Assembly: GCA_032716605.1 (NCBI GenBank)
Contig: CM064495.1
Coordinates: forward strand, 41,713,946 to 41,777,945
Length of the DNA stretch: 64,000 nt
Direction of reading: 5' to 3'
DNA from: Paralithodes platypus
Taxonomy: Eukaryota > Arthropoda > Malacostraca > Decapoda > Lithodidae
Numbering within the stretch: the stretch's first letter is position 1; the number at the start of each line of letters is the position of its first letter. This document shows positions 43,434-54,230 of the stretch, piece after piece. The notes under the pieces are model-generated. The model was not told where the DNA came from, searched no databases, and saw nothing but the letters and a program-made list of their open reading frames with translations. The position numbers and the translations under genes are program-made.

Positions 43434-43660
43434 AAGCTACCCTCCCCCACCCCTCACCCCTTCGAAATAAATTTGTCAGAAAAATGCCGGTTCCTCCTAA
43501 ATTGCAAACCGGCTGTCGCTCGCCAGGAAAAACAAGAATAAAATAAAAGGCACGAAAAGTCTAAAAAAAGATCCAAATGAGGCAAATGGCTTAACATCCT
43601 AAAACTAAAGGGGATAAACATGAGGGAGAAGGGGGGGGGTCCTAAAATCCGCCCTTAAAC
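43430..43660 (-). mobile_element. Degenerate TT-A remainder
   Basis: CTTCGAAATAAATTTGTCAGAAAAATG, CCGGTTCCTCCTAAATTGC, GTCGCTCGCCAGG and CATGAGGGAGAAGGGGG are decayed TT-A words in minus order. It ends CGCCCTTAAAC. Together with 43190-43218 it brackets the TT-C copy. Confidence 0.65.
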
Positions 43661-43765
43661 CCCAAAACATAACCTTACCAAGACATTTACTCATTTCTAC
43701 CATTTTTACAGTTCACCAAATAATGTTCAATGTCTGTTTAACCCCTTAATTTACCTCAGACAGAT

Positions 43766-43970
43766 GGACTCACACACACATACACACACGCACGCAAATT
43801 GACATACTGTACATACACACACATACACAGGCATATACACACACATACACAGACGCACGCAGATTGACATACATACACACACATACAAGGATAAAAACAA
43901 ACAGATACACACACGCACACACTCACATACATACACAAATAGATACAGACACGCATGCAGATAGACGGAC
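43766..43970. repeat. (CACA/CATA)n tract
   Basis: Impure CA/TACA repeats with GCACGCAGATTGACATAC repeated. Confidence 0.88.
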
Positions 43971-43975
43971 ACGGT

Positions 43976-44315
43976 GGCCGAGCGCGCTTACTACTCTGTA
44001 TTGGGAGCGCTAGCTCTGGTGTCGGGGGTTCAATCCAACGCGCCGGCAGGGGAAGTTCTCTCAAAAACTTTCCCTGGCCGTGAAGGCAAGGTCTGGACCT
44101 CGGGGGCCTCGGGGGGCAAGCTCTGGGCCTCGGGGGGCCCACAAAGTCTCCTGCCCACGTCCTACTCCTTCGGGAGTATGTAGGCGCTCTCGTTAGCAGC
44201 CAGGATCAGTCTATTGATCCCTTAGGATAAGATCTAGGTTAAGTTTGTGTATTTTCAGCCCCATTGGCTGCCGGCTTGAAATAAACCGATTATTATTATT
44301 ATTTATTATTATTAC
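43976..44315 (+). mobile_element. SINE-2, tRNA-Leu/Ser-like head, (ATT)n tail
   Basis: The head has GGTGGCCGAGCGCGC (A-box of the type seen in long-variable-arm tRNAs) and GGGGGTTCAATCC (B-box). The body includes GGGCCTCGGGGGGCCCAC and TCCTTCGGGAGTATGTAGG. It ends with TTGAAATAAACCGATT and an (ATT)n tail at 44288-44315, a usual SINE/LINE-style 3' end. It lies within a CA/CATA tract on both sides, which is probably the target. Confidence 0.82.
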
Positions 44316-44665
44316 ATACACACACATACAAAGATACAAACACATACAGATACACACACGCACGCATACACAGATAGATACAGAGACGCATGTAAATAGA
44401 CATACATACACACATACACAGACAAACAGACCCCTAACACTGACACATACAGACATAAACACACATATCCTAACACTGACACACACACACCACCAACACT
44501 GACACACACAGACACATACACACCACCAACACTGACACGTACAGACATACACATACACATACATACATACCCCCAATACTGACACATAGACATACACACA
44601 CATACACCCACAAACAGACCCCCAACACTGACACATACACACATCCACAGACACCAACCCCTCCA
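44316..44665. repeat. (CA/CATA)n tract with CCAACACTGACACA repeats
   Basis: CACCAACACTGACACAYACA recurs about seven times at ~40-60-bp spacing. Artefactual Val/Cys minus frames. Confidence 0.9.
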
Positions 44666-44885
44666 GCACCACTAACACATTGCATAATATTGTAAGACTA
44701 ATGTGCTAACAAAAATTACTATCTCACAAACACCATTTTACAAGCCAAAAAAAAAAAAATATATATATATATATATATTATATTTACAACACTTAACCAA
44801 CCGGTTATATAGCCCACAAGTCGTTTCGCCCATAAGTCTTTTCGTTCACGTAATTATTTGTTAGTTAATTTTGTTCACTACCTAC

Positions 44886-45330
44886 ACTATGAAGTCGTTA
44901 GGTTGGGGGAAAGGTTTTGGGGTATTTTTATGGACCCCCTTCAGCCTTATGTTTAGCTCCATTAGTTTTGACATTTTAAGACGTTCGGCCCATTAGCTTG
45001 GCGATTTTAAGACCTTTCGCCCCATCTCTTTGTCAATATTGAGATCTGTTGTGTCATTTAAATGTCGATATTAGCTAGCCATACACTAACATGCCACCCC
45101 AGATCCCCTTTAAGTTACATTTGTAAATTTTTCGATATAAAAATCTCCTGGCCAAAGGCCGAATTCATCTCAGTTACAGGCTTGCTTTCGCTCGCCCAGC
45201 AAAAAATCGACATCTGAATGGGGTGAAGCGTCTTATCATCACCAAACTAATTGAGTAAAATGTCTTAGAATCTCCAATTAGTGGAGCGCAACAAGGGAAA
45301 TCGAAAATGACCTCACCCATACTGAAAGGG
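44886..45330. mobile_element. Divergent TT-A/B-related foldback
   Basis: Left arm words GCCTTATGTTTAGCTCCATTAG, GACGTTCGGCCCATTAG and CAATATTGAGATC. Right arm words CTTGCTTTCGCTCGCC, AATCGACATCTGAATGGGG and CACCAAACTAATTGAG. Central TTTTTCGATATAAAAA and GGCCAAAGGCC hairpins are still pairable. Ends are eroded and no TTAA is certain. Probably the oldest copy in the window. Confidence 0.65.
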
Positions 45331-45540
45331 CTCAGACTAAGTTACATGAGCGAAGTGATAATGGTAGCGATATGACCTGCCTGGCTATTCCTTGTCCCAC
45401 AGGCATTTATTATTATATTACCCCCTGTGACTTCCTCTCTCTCTCCCATTACCTTTGTACTCCTTTGTATTACCATCAGCATCCTAGTGAGTCGTTCCCA
45501 CACTCGAATCCACCTAAATACATTTGGTGGTGATGGAGTT

Positions 45541-45711
45541 GGCGAGTTTTAAGATGCATGCTTGGTTTGGCGATTTTTATTTATTTATTTATTTTTTTAT
45601 TTTTTTATTTTTTTGTTTGCGATTTGTTGGTAAAGTCTTTTTTATTATTAAGATACACTATATATATATATATATATATTATATACGTATATATATATAT
45701 ATATTATATTC
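45541..45711. other. A+T-rich spacer with (AT)n
   Basis: TTTA and AT repeats (45660-45708). The short plus-strand frame over it is low complexity. Confidence 0.6.
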
Positions 45712-46061
<350 letters not shown>

Positions 46062-46500
46062 CAATGTAATACCGGTACACTTCAATTGCCGACTTGCGAG
46101 TTTCGTTCTATAAGGAAGTTGGAGCTGTAGACGTTGATATTTAGTAGAATTACCACCTACAATACGGTCGTAGTACATTCATAAATACATAAAACCCGAT
46201 TCAACATACTTTTATATATACAGCATATATATTTCTCCCCTTCCAGTTTTGCAAGACCCCCATTAACCATCATTGTTGACGTTGCTGTGTTCTTCAAGTG
46301 CCCTATAAAGCAAAATGTTCACTAAGTCCCTCACATCTCAGCTGGTAGTGTTGGTGAACTGTTCAACATATCTGGGAGTGGGAACTGCTTCAGTATTCAG
46401 GCTGCAAGAGTCATATTGTTTGGTGTCTTTGTTATCTATATTGTTCTATTGTCAGTGTCTTGGTCTGCTTTATATCCCCCCTAAGGGTTTCCCGTATTAC
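46062..46500. other. Spacer; possible coding-like stretch of unknown origin
   Basis: An ATG-started plus frame from 46315 (MFTKSLTSQLVVLVNCSTYL) stays open into the following GAA-rich array. It has a hydrophobic stretch but no recognised domain, and its continuation is repeat-derived. I do not call a gene. Confidence 0.3.
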
Positions 46501-46502
46501 CC

Positions 46503-46812
46503 ATGCGAAGACGAAGAAGAAGAAGAGAAGGAGAAGGAGGAGGAATACAAAGGAGGAGAAGGAGGAATACAAAGGAGAACAAAGGAGAAGGAGGAATACA
46601 AAGGAGAACAAAGGAGAAGGAGGAATACAAAGGAGAACAAAGGAGGAGGAGGAATACAAAGGAGAACAAAGGAGGAGGAGGAGGAATACAAAGGAGAACA
46701 AAGGAGAAGGAGGAATACAAAGGAGAACAAAGGAGGAGGAGGAATACAAATGAGGAGGAGGAATACAAAGAAAAACAAAGGAATACAAAGGAGGAGGAGG
46801 AGGAATACAAAG
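46503..46812. repeat. Polypurine ~27-bp minisatellite
   Basis: GGAATACAAAGGAGAACAAA with variable (GGA)n is repeated about ten times. Sequence similar to its beginning (GACGAAGAAGAGGAAGAGTAC) follows the GGA array at 60380. Confidence 0.92.
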
Positions 46813-46994
46813 GATTTACAAACTGCAACAGACCTATTGGCCCTTACGGGACAGTTTGGATATCTGCGCTGCTAAGCTCCTAACTACTAGGTATAGAAAA
46901 GGACAGTAAAGCATTATACGTTTAGCTTCGATCAAGATTACATTAAAATGGTGTACGGTATCATAGTTATAATATTGCTATACTGAGTGGATAA

Positions 46995-47234
46995 TTAACC
47001 CGTACAGTACCAGGGACGTCCTTTCCATCATTCTGGAGGAGTAGTTGGAATATAGAAGAAAAAAAACTATTAGACAATTTTATTCGGCTTAGGAAGGACA
47101 TCTAGCAATAACAAGGCTTCAAGCTATCTCAACCAACCTATTTAACTACCACAGATCCTTCCTAAGCTGCATAATCTCGTCTAAGTATAGCTAGAATAAA
47201 ATACAACATACGTCACTGGTACTCAAAGGGTTAA
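46995..47234 (+). mobile_element. TT-C MITE
   Basis: TTAACCCGTACAGTACCAGG at the left, CACTGGTACTCAAAGGGTTAA at the right; a small insertion (GGAGGAGTAGTTGGAATATAG) lies near 47031-47060. Close relative of 43219-43433. Confidence 0.82.
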
Positions 47235-47565
47235 AGCAACCAGAAAAAAATACAACGTCTCTGGTACTCAAAGGGTTAAAGCAACCAGAAAAAAATACAA
47301 CGTCTCTGGTACTCAAAGGGTTAAAGCAACCAGAAAAAAATACAACGTCTCTGGTACTCAAAGGGTTAAAGCAACCAGAAAAAAATACAACGTCTCTGGT
47401 ACTCAAAGGGTTAAAGCAACCAGAAAAAAATACAACGTCTCTGGTACTCAAAGGGTTAAAGCAACCAGAAAAAAATACGTCTCTGGTACTCAAAGGGTTA
47501 AAGCAACCAGAAAAAAATACAACGTCTCTGGTACTCAAAGGGTTAAAGCAACCAGAACAATAGTA
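47231..47565 (+). repeat. 45-bp minisatellite grown from a TT-C terminus
   Basis: About seven units start TTAAAGCAACCAGAAAAAAA and end CTGGTACTCAAAGGG. The unit consists of the last ~25 bp of TT-C, its TTAA and a short flanking stretch (AGCAACCAG), copied head-to-tail beyond the element end. One unit lacks four bases (AACG region). Confidence 0.92.
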
Positions 47566-47719
47566 ATGTAATCCCCTACCAAATCTTAAACACGATAAAC
47601 ATTCAACGAAACAAATGACAGGAGGGAACAACACATTGGAAATACAGTACATATTGGAAACAGTGAGTGAGACCCCTGAGGTGCTCGTGTTAAACCTTCG
47701 GGCGTGTTGGGGATGGTGT

Positions 47720-48190
47720 TAATGGTGTTGGCAAGTGGTGGAGAGGTGGTGGAGAGGTGGAGTAAAGGTGGTGGAGTACAGGTGGGGAGGTAGTGTACAG
47801 GTGGTGGAGAGGTGGAGTAAAGGTGGTGTAGAGGTGGAGTACAGGTGGGGAGGTAGTGTACAGGTGATGGAGAGGTGGAGTACAGGTGGGGATGTAGTGT
47901 ACAGGTGGTGGAGAGGTGGAGTAAAGGTGGTGGAGAGGTGGAGTACAGGTAGGGAGGTAGTGTACAGGTGGTGGAGGTGGAGTACAGGTGGTGGAGTACA
48001 GGTGGTGGAGAGGTGGAGTACAGGTGGTGGAGAGGTGGAGTACAGGCGGTGGAGAGGTGGAGTACAGGTGGGGAGGTAGTGTACAGGTGGTGGAGAGGTG
48101 GAGTACAGGTGGTGGAGAGGTGGAGGACAGGTGGGGAGGTAGTGTACAGGTGGTGGAGAGGTGGAGGACAGGTGATGGGGAAGGGGAGTA
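47720..48190. repeat. GGTGGAG-type minisatellite
   Basis: Words GTGGTGGAGAGGTGGAGTAC and AGGTGGGGAGGTAGTGTACA alternate with unit lengths of 20-60 bp. Frames rich in Pro/Thr/His (minus) or Trp/Gly/Glu (plus) are artefacts. Confidence 0.93.
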
Positions 48191-48384
48191 CAAACTGTCC
48201 CAATCTCAGCGAAGGAAAAACTAAAAAATTATAAAACAAAATACAAATAAAAGCCACTCCAACAGCTAATAGCAATCCCCCCCACAGGCTAGAATTCCCA
48301 CAGCTATAATTTACCCACGCCGCCCATCGCCCAACACACGCCCAATTTGTCAGGAGAGGGAATGATCAGGGTCACAAAAAATCC

Positions 48385-48759
48385 TTAAGGGGGTAGTGCT
48401 TGGTCTTCTGGTCGCCCTTCTTCCTCATGTTTAGCCCCATTGGTTTTCAGATTTTAAGACGTTCGGCCCATTAGTTTGGCGATTTTAACACCTTTAGTTC
48501 CATTTCGTTGTCAATTTTAAGACCTATCGTGCCATTTAGGTGTCAATTTTATCCTGGCGAGCGATAGCGAGCCTGTAATTATAAGAGGAACCGGCCTTCG
48601 GCCGGAAATTTTTCTACCGAAAAAAATTCAAATTTATCTTGGGGGGGGGGGGTCCAGGGGGTGTTTTTTGTTTTAAGTTTGAGGGAGGTCTTGCGAGGAA
48701 ATTCAAAAGTAAATAAATAAATAAATATATAGACCAAAAACCAAGCACTACCTCCTTAA
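48385..48759 (+). mobile_element. TT-D MITE, copy 2, complete
   Basis: TTAA-bounded 375 bp with 19-bp TIRs (TTAAGGGGGTAGTGCTTGG / CCAAGCACTACCTCCTTAA). It holds the shared core GGCGAGCGATAGCGAGCC and hairpin CCGGCC-TTC-GGCCGG. A G12 run (48641-48652) sits where TT-A copies have GAAAGGGGGTC. (AAAT)n near 48706-48726. Confidence 0.88.
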
Positions 48760-49010
48760 CACGCGCCCTCTGTACTGCGTCGATGAAGTTATTGTAGTAA
48801 AAAAAAGATGGGGGGGGAAAACTGAAGCAAAAAAAGGCGGGAATCTTAAAAAATGTACACGTTATTTTCTGGCTTGAGGTGCACGACTTCAATTCCTTGG
48901 CTCATATTTTCACACTTCTGTTTCATGCAGGTATATATTTAGTTATTCATGTTTCTAACTCGTATAAATCGTTATATATATATATATCCAGATACAGTAT
49001 ATACGGGTAT
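48760..49010. other. Spacer, no feature seen
   Basis: Unique-looking with small homopolymers. Confidence 0.4.
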
Positions 49011-49132
49011 TTTTGTATGTATGCATGTATGTATGTATGTAAGTTTGTATGTTTATATGTATGTCGGTCTATATGTATGTATGTATGCACTGTATGTATG
49101 TATGTATGTATGTCGGTGTATATGTATGTGTG
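49011..49132. repeat. (TATG)n imperfect microsatellite
   Basis: GTATGTAT units with GTTTGTATGTTTATATG and TCGGTSTATATG variants. Confidence 0.9.
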
Positions 49133-49231
49133 AAGGTTAAACAACAAGGTCGGTATGAGTCGATGCCAGGTCAGTGCTGACATATACACATCTACAAACA
49201 CACCTGCACCAGCCATGTGTCCGGGTTAAGT

Positions 49232-49232
<1 letters not shown>

Positions 49233-49264
<32 letters not shown>

Positions 49265-49265
49265 G

Positions 49266-49302
<37 letters not shown>
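49233..49302. repeat. (TG)n microsatellite
   Basis: Two TG tracts separated by TAGGCTA. Confidence 0.92.
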
Positions 49303-49303
<1 letters not shown>

Positions 49304-50011
49304 TAAATAGGAATGACAAGTATGGTGGGGTGGTCAAGTTGATGAATCCCCTGCCCAGGAAAAACCAGGCGGTGCTGAGTTGAGAGGCTTGGTGCTGAAT
49401 CAATGAAACAAGTCCATCATTCATTTGATCGGACGAGCTGCCAAGTGGAGGTGTTGTGGTGGTGGAAGTGTATTGTGCTGTACATGTCAGCAGGAGTCGG
49501 TCACAGTCAGATCAAATACTTGGAATATTAGATGACCTAGGCTGACAGAACAAGCTGACAGTGTTTCCCAGGAGCCGTGTCAAGTTGTTAACAGCTAAAA
49601 TGACATAGGCATGACAATTGGAGAATAATTTCAACATCCGTCGCTAATAGGCTATGACTTGTTGTGCTCACTACCGTAAAAACTCGAATACAATCCTAGA
49701 ACAGGAAAAAACAGATAGGAAGCTTCCTCACCATATGCCTCTGTTCACCTAACAGTAATTATAATCCTGGAGTTACTGTACATTTGTGACATATCATGTT
49801 GCATAACCTGGATAATCTACAATAGCCCCTGTGTATCAGGTTGGGTACCGGTAACTCACCCATCACTGGTTCCAAAGGGTAATAACGATACGGAGATGAG
49901 CGTCGTGGCAACATACTGTACATTTTAGCGTTAACACTCAGTTCCCTAATCATTATTCGCCATGGTATAAACAACGCCCTTCCCACATGTATAAGAATAC
50001 GGCCCATCATC
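49303..50011. other. Low-repeat stretch, no gene recognised
   Basis: One of the few long stretches without tandem repeats or MITEs. No convincing exon, tRNA or RNA structure is apparent. Host intronic or intergenic DNA is likely. Confidence 0.4.
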
Positions 50012-50226
50012 TTAACCCCTTCTGTACCGGCAACATCCTTTTAACTTTATTCTGGCTACTATTAGACGATTGTGTGCAGTTTAAGAAGGATCTGACGTAG
50101 TAAAAAGGGTTAAGTGAGATACTTCGAAGTCTGTTAATTACTGGAGGCCCCTTTTAAACTGACTAAAGTCGTCTAATAGTAGCCAGAATAAAGTTAAAAA
50201 GACATCGCGGTAAAGAGAAAGTTCAA
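50012..50226 (+). mobile_element. TT-C MITE, complete foldback copy
   Basis: TTAACCCCTTCTGTACCGGC at the left. Long inverted arms of about 75 bp: TTTAACTTTATTCTGGCTAC and ATTAGACGATTGTGTGCAG are mirrored on the right. The right terminus has decayed to GTTCAA. 215 bp. Confidence 0.85.
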
Positions 50227-50514
50227 CCCCAATCACCTCAATATTGACACTTGGTGGGAAATTATAACACTGCATCTCTACAATGATAACAACATGTTGG
50301 TGTTGTTGTTCCCCAGGCTGTCTGAGCGAACAGACCCAATGTCCCAACAACATACTGTTATTGTATTTTAGTCTTTATTTATTTATTTATTTATTGTTAT
50401 ATAATGTTATGTTTAAGTTGGCAATTATAAGCTATAGATATCATTATGATCGACATGTGGATGAATTGTGTGGAAGGTAAACGCAGGAAAAAGCTTGATT
50501 ATAATATCCCCTCA

Positions 50515-50583
50515 ACGTTTCAGGCTGCACAGAACCCATTAACTCCATCTAGGGATGGGTTCTGTGCAACCCGAAACGTTACA
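50515..50583. repeat. 25-bp-arm hairpin
   Basis: AACGTTTCAGGCTGCACAGA... and ...TCTGTGCAACCCGAAACGTT pair with 23 of 25 bases matching, around a 17-bp loop (TTAACTCCATCTAGGGA). Could be a minimal foldback or a structured element of unknown role. Confidence 0.75.
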
Positions 50584-50729
50584 GAAATACAAAAATAAAA
50601 GTCTTCCCTGAGATTACGTTCCTTATAATTTTCATCTATGTCATTATAACACTTTGCTCACATCTCAAGATAAAGACATGCTAGTTGCTTGTCTTGTTAA
50701 GATAAGCAGATTGTAATCAAAGGGTCATG

Positions 50730-51205
50730 TTAAAGCCGGTATCACACGAGATATTATAGTCAACATTCAATTACCAACATTATAGTCAACATTCAATCAC
50801 CAACATTATAGTCAACATTCAATCACCAACATTATAGTCAACATTCAATCACCAACATTATAGTCAACATTCAATCACCAACATTATAGTCAACATTCAA
50901 TTACCAACATTATAGTCAACATTCAATCACCAACATTATAGTCAACATTCAATCACCAACATTATAGTCAACATTCAATCACCAACATTATAGTCAACAT
51001 TCAATCACCAACATTATAGTCAACATTCAATCACCAACATTTTTCTGGCAACATATCTGGCATATTTTATACTGGTATCGAAAACTAGACTGATGATAGA
51101 TGAATTTAGGTAACAGAAAAATATTAAATGTTTACCTCATAAGCTGCCAGATCAGTGTTAAGGATAAATGTTAAGTGAAAAAGCGCTCGTATGATACCGG
51201 CTTAA
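50730..51205 (+). mobile_element. TT-E MITE carrying an internal minisatellite
   Basis: TTAA-bounded. TTAAAGCCGGTATCACACGAG at the left is mirrored by CTCGTATGATACCGGCTTAA at the right. Inside, 50757-51042 is a 26-bp tandem array (CACCAACATTATAGTCAACA with TTCAAT), about 11 units, followed by unique interior. The array expanded within the transposon. Confidence 0.82.
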
Positions 51206-51387
51206 CAGATAAGATGGCCGAGAATACTAAGCCAAATGATATCAACCGATAATGTGACCTAGGGTGAAGATAATACACGGTACCAATGTGTTCCAGGGGT
51301 CATGTAAGAAACTAAGAGGATTCAAGTTATAAGCAAAGCAATTAATGTTTCCCATGGCTCTCATCAACAACTGGAATAACCTAGCCT

Positions 51388-51392
51388 AAAAG

Positions 51393-51441
<49 letters not shown>
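51388..51441. repeat. (CA)n microsatellite
   Basis: About 25 CA units. Confidence 0.95.
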
Positions 51442-51444
<3 letters not shown>

Positions 51445-51514
51445 TCACTCATGCAATCGTCTAATATTAGGTAAAATAAAAATAAAAAGACGTTTCCGGT
51501 ACAGAAGGGGTTAA
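51445..51514 (+). mobile_element. TT-C right-end fragment
   Basis: GCAATCGTCTAATATTAGG and CGTTTCCGGTACAGAAGGGG followed by TTAA. Confidence 0.65.
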
Positions 51515-51553
51515 GGTTAAATATTAGTGAATAAAACTAACACAAATCCTTAC

Positions 51554-51634
51554 CTTGTTGCTGTTCCGTATATCCACGTCTTTCATCACAAGCAATAGGG
51601 AAGCTGCGATAACTTGACTCCGGGCTCTTACCTT
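51554..51634 (-). CDS. Candidate internal coding exon of an unidentified host gene
   Basis: On the minus strand an 81-bp segment lies between a good acceptor (TGCTTTGTTTCAG, with ATTAAT upstream as a possible branch region) and a consensus donor (AACAAG followed by GTAAGG). It is 27 codons long and divisible by three. Two frames are open: phase 0 reads KVRARSQVIAASLL...DVDIRNSNK; a second reads GKSPESSYRSFPIACDERR...; the third has an early stop. Base composition is less A+T-rich than its surroundings and no repeat overlaps it. I do not recognise the protein, and no partner exon was found on this strand. Note that AAGGTAAGAG at its own start could also act as a donor. A chance pairing of splice-like sites remains possible. 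Confidence 0.45.
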
Positions 51635-51787
51635 CTGAAACAAAGCAATTAATAGCATGTACTGTAATTATATTCTGGGTAAATATGACTTATCTGTGAC
51701 ATGTAGTAATATTTTTAATTGTTATAATCTGTCTGTATAGTTGAAGTTGTAATGGGTGGTTATGATTTGTTTACATACATAGACACA

Positions 51788-51789
<2 letters not shown>

Positions 51790-51825
<36 letters not shown>

Positions 51826-51850
51826 TACACAGTCACAAACATACACAGTC
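51790..51850. repeat. (TC)n/(CA)n microsatellite
   Basis: Short TC then CA tracts, ending in two ACACAGTC units. Confidence 0.88.
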
Positions 51851-51884
51851 GTAAATAATTGACAATACCTTTAGCGCACAACCA

Positions 51885-52545
51885 CCACACCACTATCACA
51901 ACCCTCCCTCATCACCATTTCTACTTTATATTCTATCCCCACCACCATCACAACCTCCACCACCACACCACCACCATCACCTCACCACTAAACAACAATT
52001 ACAGTGTAGTTGTAGGGCCAGCACAACCACCCATAATAACATAGTCTCGGTACTAGAGGTAGGCTAATGGAGAAAAATAAAGAGGTCTGAAACGCTCAGC
52101 TATATACTGTATATTATAAACTGGCACCATTACACCCTTAACCCCTACCAACATCACAACACCATGTCTAATACCATCACTATGTCTACATAACACAATC
52201 CCAACACCACTATCACCAGTGTCTCCCAAATATCCCCACCACCACATCACAACACCACGTCTAACACCATCGCAATGTCTACATAACATACCCCCACTAC
52301 CACTATCGCCAGAGTCCCTACCACCAAACCCCCACCACCACCACCACCACATCACAACACCACGTCTAACACCATCGCAATGTCTACATAACATAACCCC
52401 CACTACCACTATCGCCAGAGTCCCTACCACCAAACCCCCACCACCACCACCACCACATCACAACACCATCACAATGTCTACATAACACAACCCCCACTAC
52501 CACTATCGTCAGAGTCCCTACCACCAAACCCCCACCACCATCACA
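51885..52545. repeat. ACC-rich tandem repeat, ~92-105-bp units
   Basis: ATGTCTACATAACAYAAYCCC recurs near 52181, 52273, 52378 and 52472, with (CCA)n and GCCAGAGTCCCTACCACCAA between. GGGCCAGCACAAC...CATAATAACA also repeats at 52015 and 52568 (as GGCTAACACAACTACCCAT), so a larger duplication surrounds the array. Confidence 0.88.
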
Positions 52546-52838
52546 ATTACCGGGAAGTTCTTAGGCTAACACAACTACCCATAATAACACGTTCTCGGCA
52601 CCGGAGGTAATGGAGACAAAATATACAGGTCTGACACGCTCTGCCACTTCATATACCATACTAATACACCTGCACTAGAATAACAATCTTCACCAAGTTC
52701 ACAGCATTACAATCCCAACCACCATTACTTACATCTGTCTCAGTGGTGATGGGCTGGTTTATCAGAGTGAGAGTTAAGCGTTCTCTACCATACCCATAGC
52801 TGACTCTAACTGTTCCGTTTACTTATACATTTCCTAGA

Positions 52839-53173
52839 TCTCAAGTGGCGGCGTCACTTCCGTGGATTGACCTCCCTACTGCCAACTCTCAAGGTTGGCA
52901 GATTGGGAGCCAAAGCGTCACATTTTTTCCTTTGCCCCTCAGCTTTCCCTTCATTTTGCTGAGGAGCACAGGGCCTTCGGTGGGGCTTCGGTATCCCGGG
53001 CGTTTCCGCGCCCTCCTCGGCTTCTTGCCTGTGAGCCGCTTCGGTCACCCAGCCTTTTTTGTGGTAGGCAGGGAGGGTTCTGTGGGGGCGCTCGGTTATG
53101 GCCTTGGCCTTGCCTGGAGCCTTAGAGCTGTTCGGCCAGGCAGCCTGGGGAACAGCAACAACAACAACAACAT
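52839..53173 (+). mobile_element. G+C-rich dispersed repeat with (CAA)n tail
   Basis: Sharply more G+C-rich than its surroundings, about 335 bp, ending AACAGCAACAACAACAACAAC. Part of it recurs at the window start (1-66, reversed). A simple-repeat tail suggests retroposition. GGCGGCGTCACTTCCGTGG start and CCTTGGCCTTGCCTGGAGCC are typical words. No A/B boxes or coding domain are recognised. Confidence 0.55.
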
Positions 53174-53198
53174 CTTTCTCACCATCTTATCTCAATAT

Positions 53199-53199
<1 letters not shown>

Positions 53200-53265
<66 letters not shown>

Positions 53266-53295
53266 GGTATATATACATATATATATATATATACA
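53200..53295. repeat. (AT)n with ACCGGT island
   Basis: About 30 AT units, then ACCGGTATATATACATATAT; followed by CAGGGTGTTTCAAAAAT. Confidence 0.93.
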
Positions 53296-53539
53296 GGGTG
53301 TTTCAAAAATACCTTTAATAAATTTCAGATTGAATAGACCTAGCAATAATATTCATACCGGTACTTTACTATGTGACGGTTTTGGAAATATCTCATATTT
53401 ACCAGGATATTGCACATTTTAGTTTACATAGGAAAGTCTAAGAGATGAAAACGTTTCATTCCTGGCCATCCCTTCAGGGATCAAGACGTTTGGCAAAATA
53501 TAAAAATACAGTATACAGTATAATTATGTATATACTTGT

Positions 53540-53795
53540 TGAGGTATACCCAGCGCCACCAGGGGAAAAGTCCAAGTATGGGCTGTCTAACTTGGAGGGG
53601 GGGGGGGGGACAATGCCGCTTAAAACCTATTCTGGCACCCCCTTACTATGCATGCCAAATATGTCCATCTTGAAAACTAAGGGAGTTGGGATGGGGGGGG
53701 GGGGGGGAGTTCCCCGCTCCCCCCACTTAAACCCTATTCTGGCACCCCCTTAGTATGCATACCAAGTATGGGCTCTCCATATCGAAAGCTGAGGG
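53540..53795. repeat. ~120-bp partial tandem duplication with G runs
   Basis: CTATTCTGGCACCCCCTTA, TATGCATRCCAARTATG and GGGAGTT recur at about 53616 and 53727, each next to a G11-G16 run. Confidence 0.8.
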
Positions 53796-53812
53796 AGTTA
53801 TTGGGGTTATTG

Positions 53813-54230
53813 TGTTAAGCGTCAATAGTATACAATGTTTCTCAACTTTCTTCAATTTCCCAGTAGACATTTTCTCATTCTGCTGGGGGCCTTGTTCACC
53901 CAATTATATTTCATGAGGGTGTGGTGGGTGGGGAGAGAGCCTTCTTCTTTTCTGCCGTTACCATCCTCTTTGTAGCAACTATCATCTTATAATTAAATAT
54001 GGACGACCTAGTAGGGAACGCAAGGTCTGTGCAGTCTGTGTACGTATGTAACACTGTGTAACTCTCTAATAATATACTGTATACGTTACATAAGGATATT
54101 AAAGACGATTGCAAGAATGAAAACTATATACTATCGCATATAGCTAATATACCGTATATGTTAAAGTAAAATGTATACAGGAATAGTTATACGGTACGTA
54201 TATGTAATAAGTATAAATATATTCAAATAA
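53813..54230 (+). repeat. Segmental repeat R, copy 1
   Basis: GTCAATAGTATACAATGTTTCTCAAC, GTGGGGAGAGAGCCTTCTTC, CTAGTAGGGAACGCAAGG and GTGCAGTCTGTGTACG. Related to copies at 55500-55960 and 57066-57350 (direct), and to 56690-56858 and 57890-58055 (inverted). The phrase style resembles a LINE 3' UTR, but no RT domain adjoins it. Confidence 0.8.

Noticed and set aside
46315..46875. 186-codon ATG-started frame
   Set aside because: Only about 60 codons precede a GAA/GGA minisatellite. No domain, no homologous copy and no splice context; noted as coding-like but not called.
53284..53312. Terminal motif of a DNA transposon (CAGGGTGTTTCAAAAAT)
   Set aside because: The word resembles ends seen in some arthropod elements, but no inverted partner end is found nearby, so no element could be delimited.
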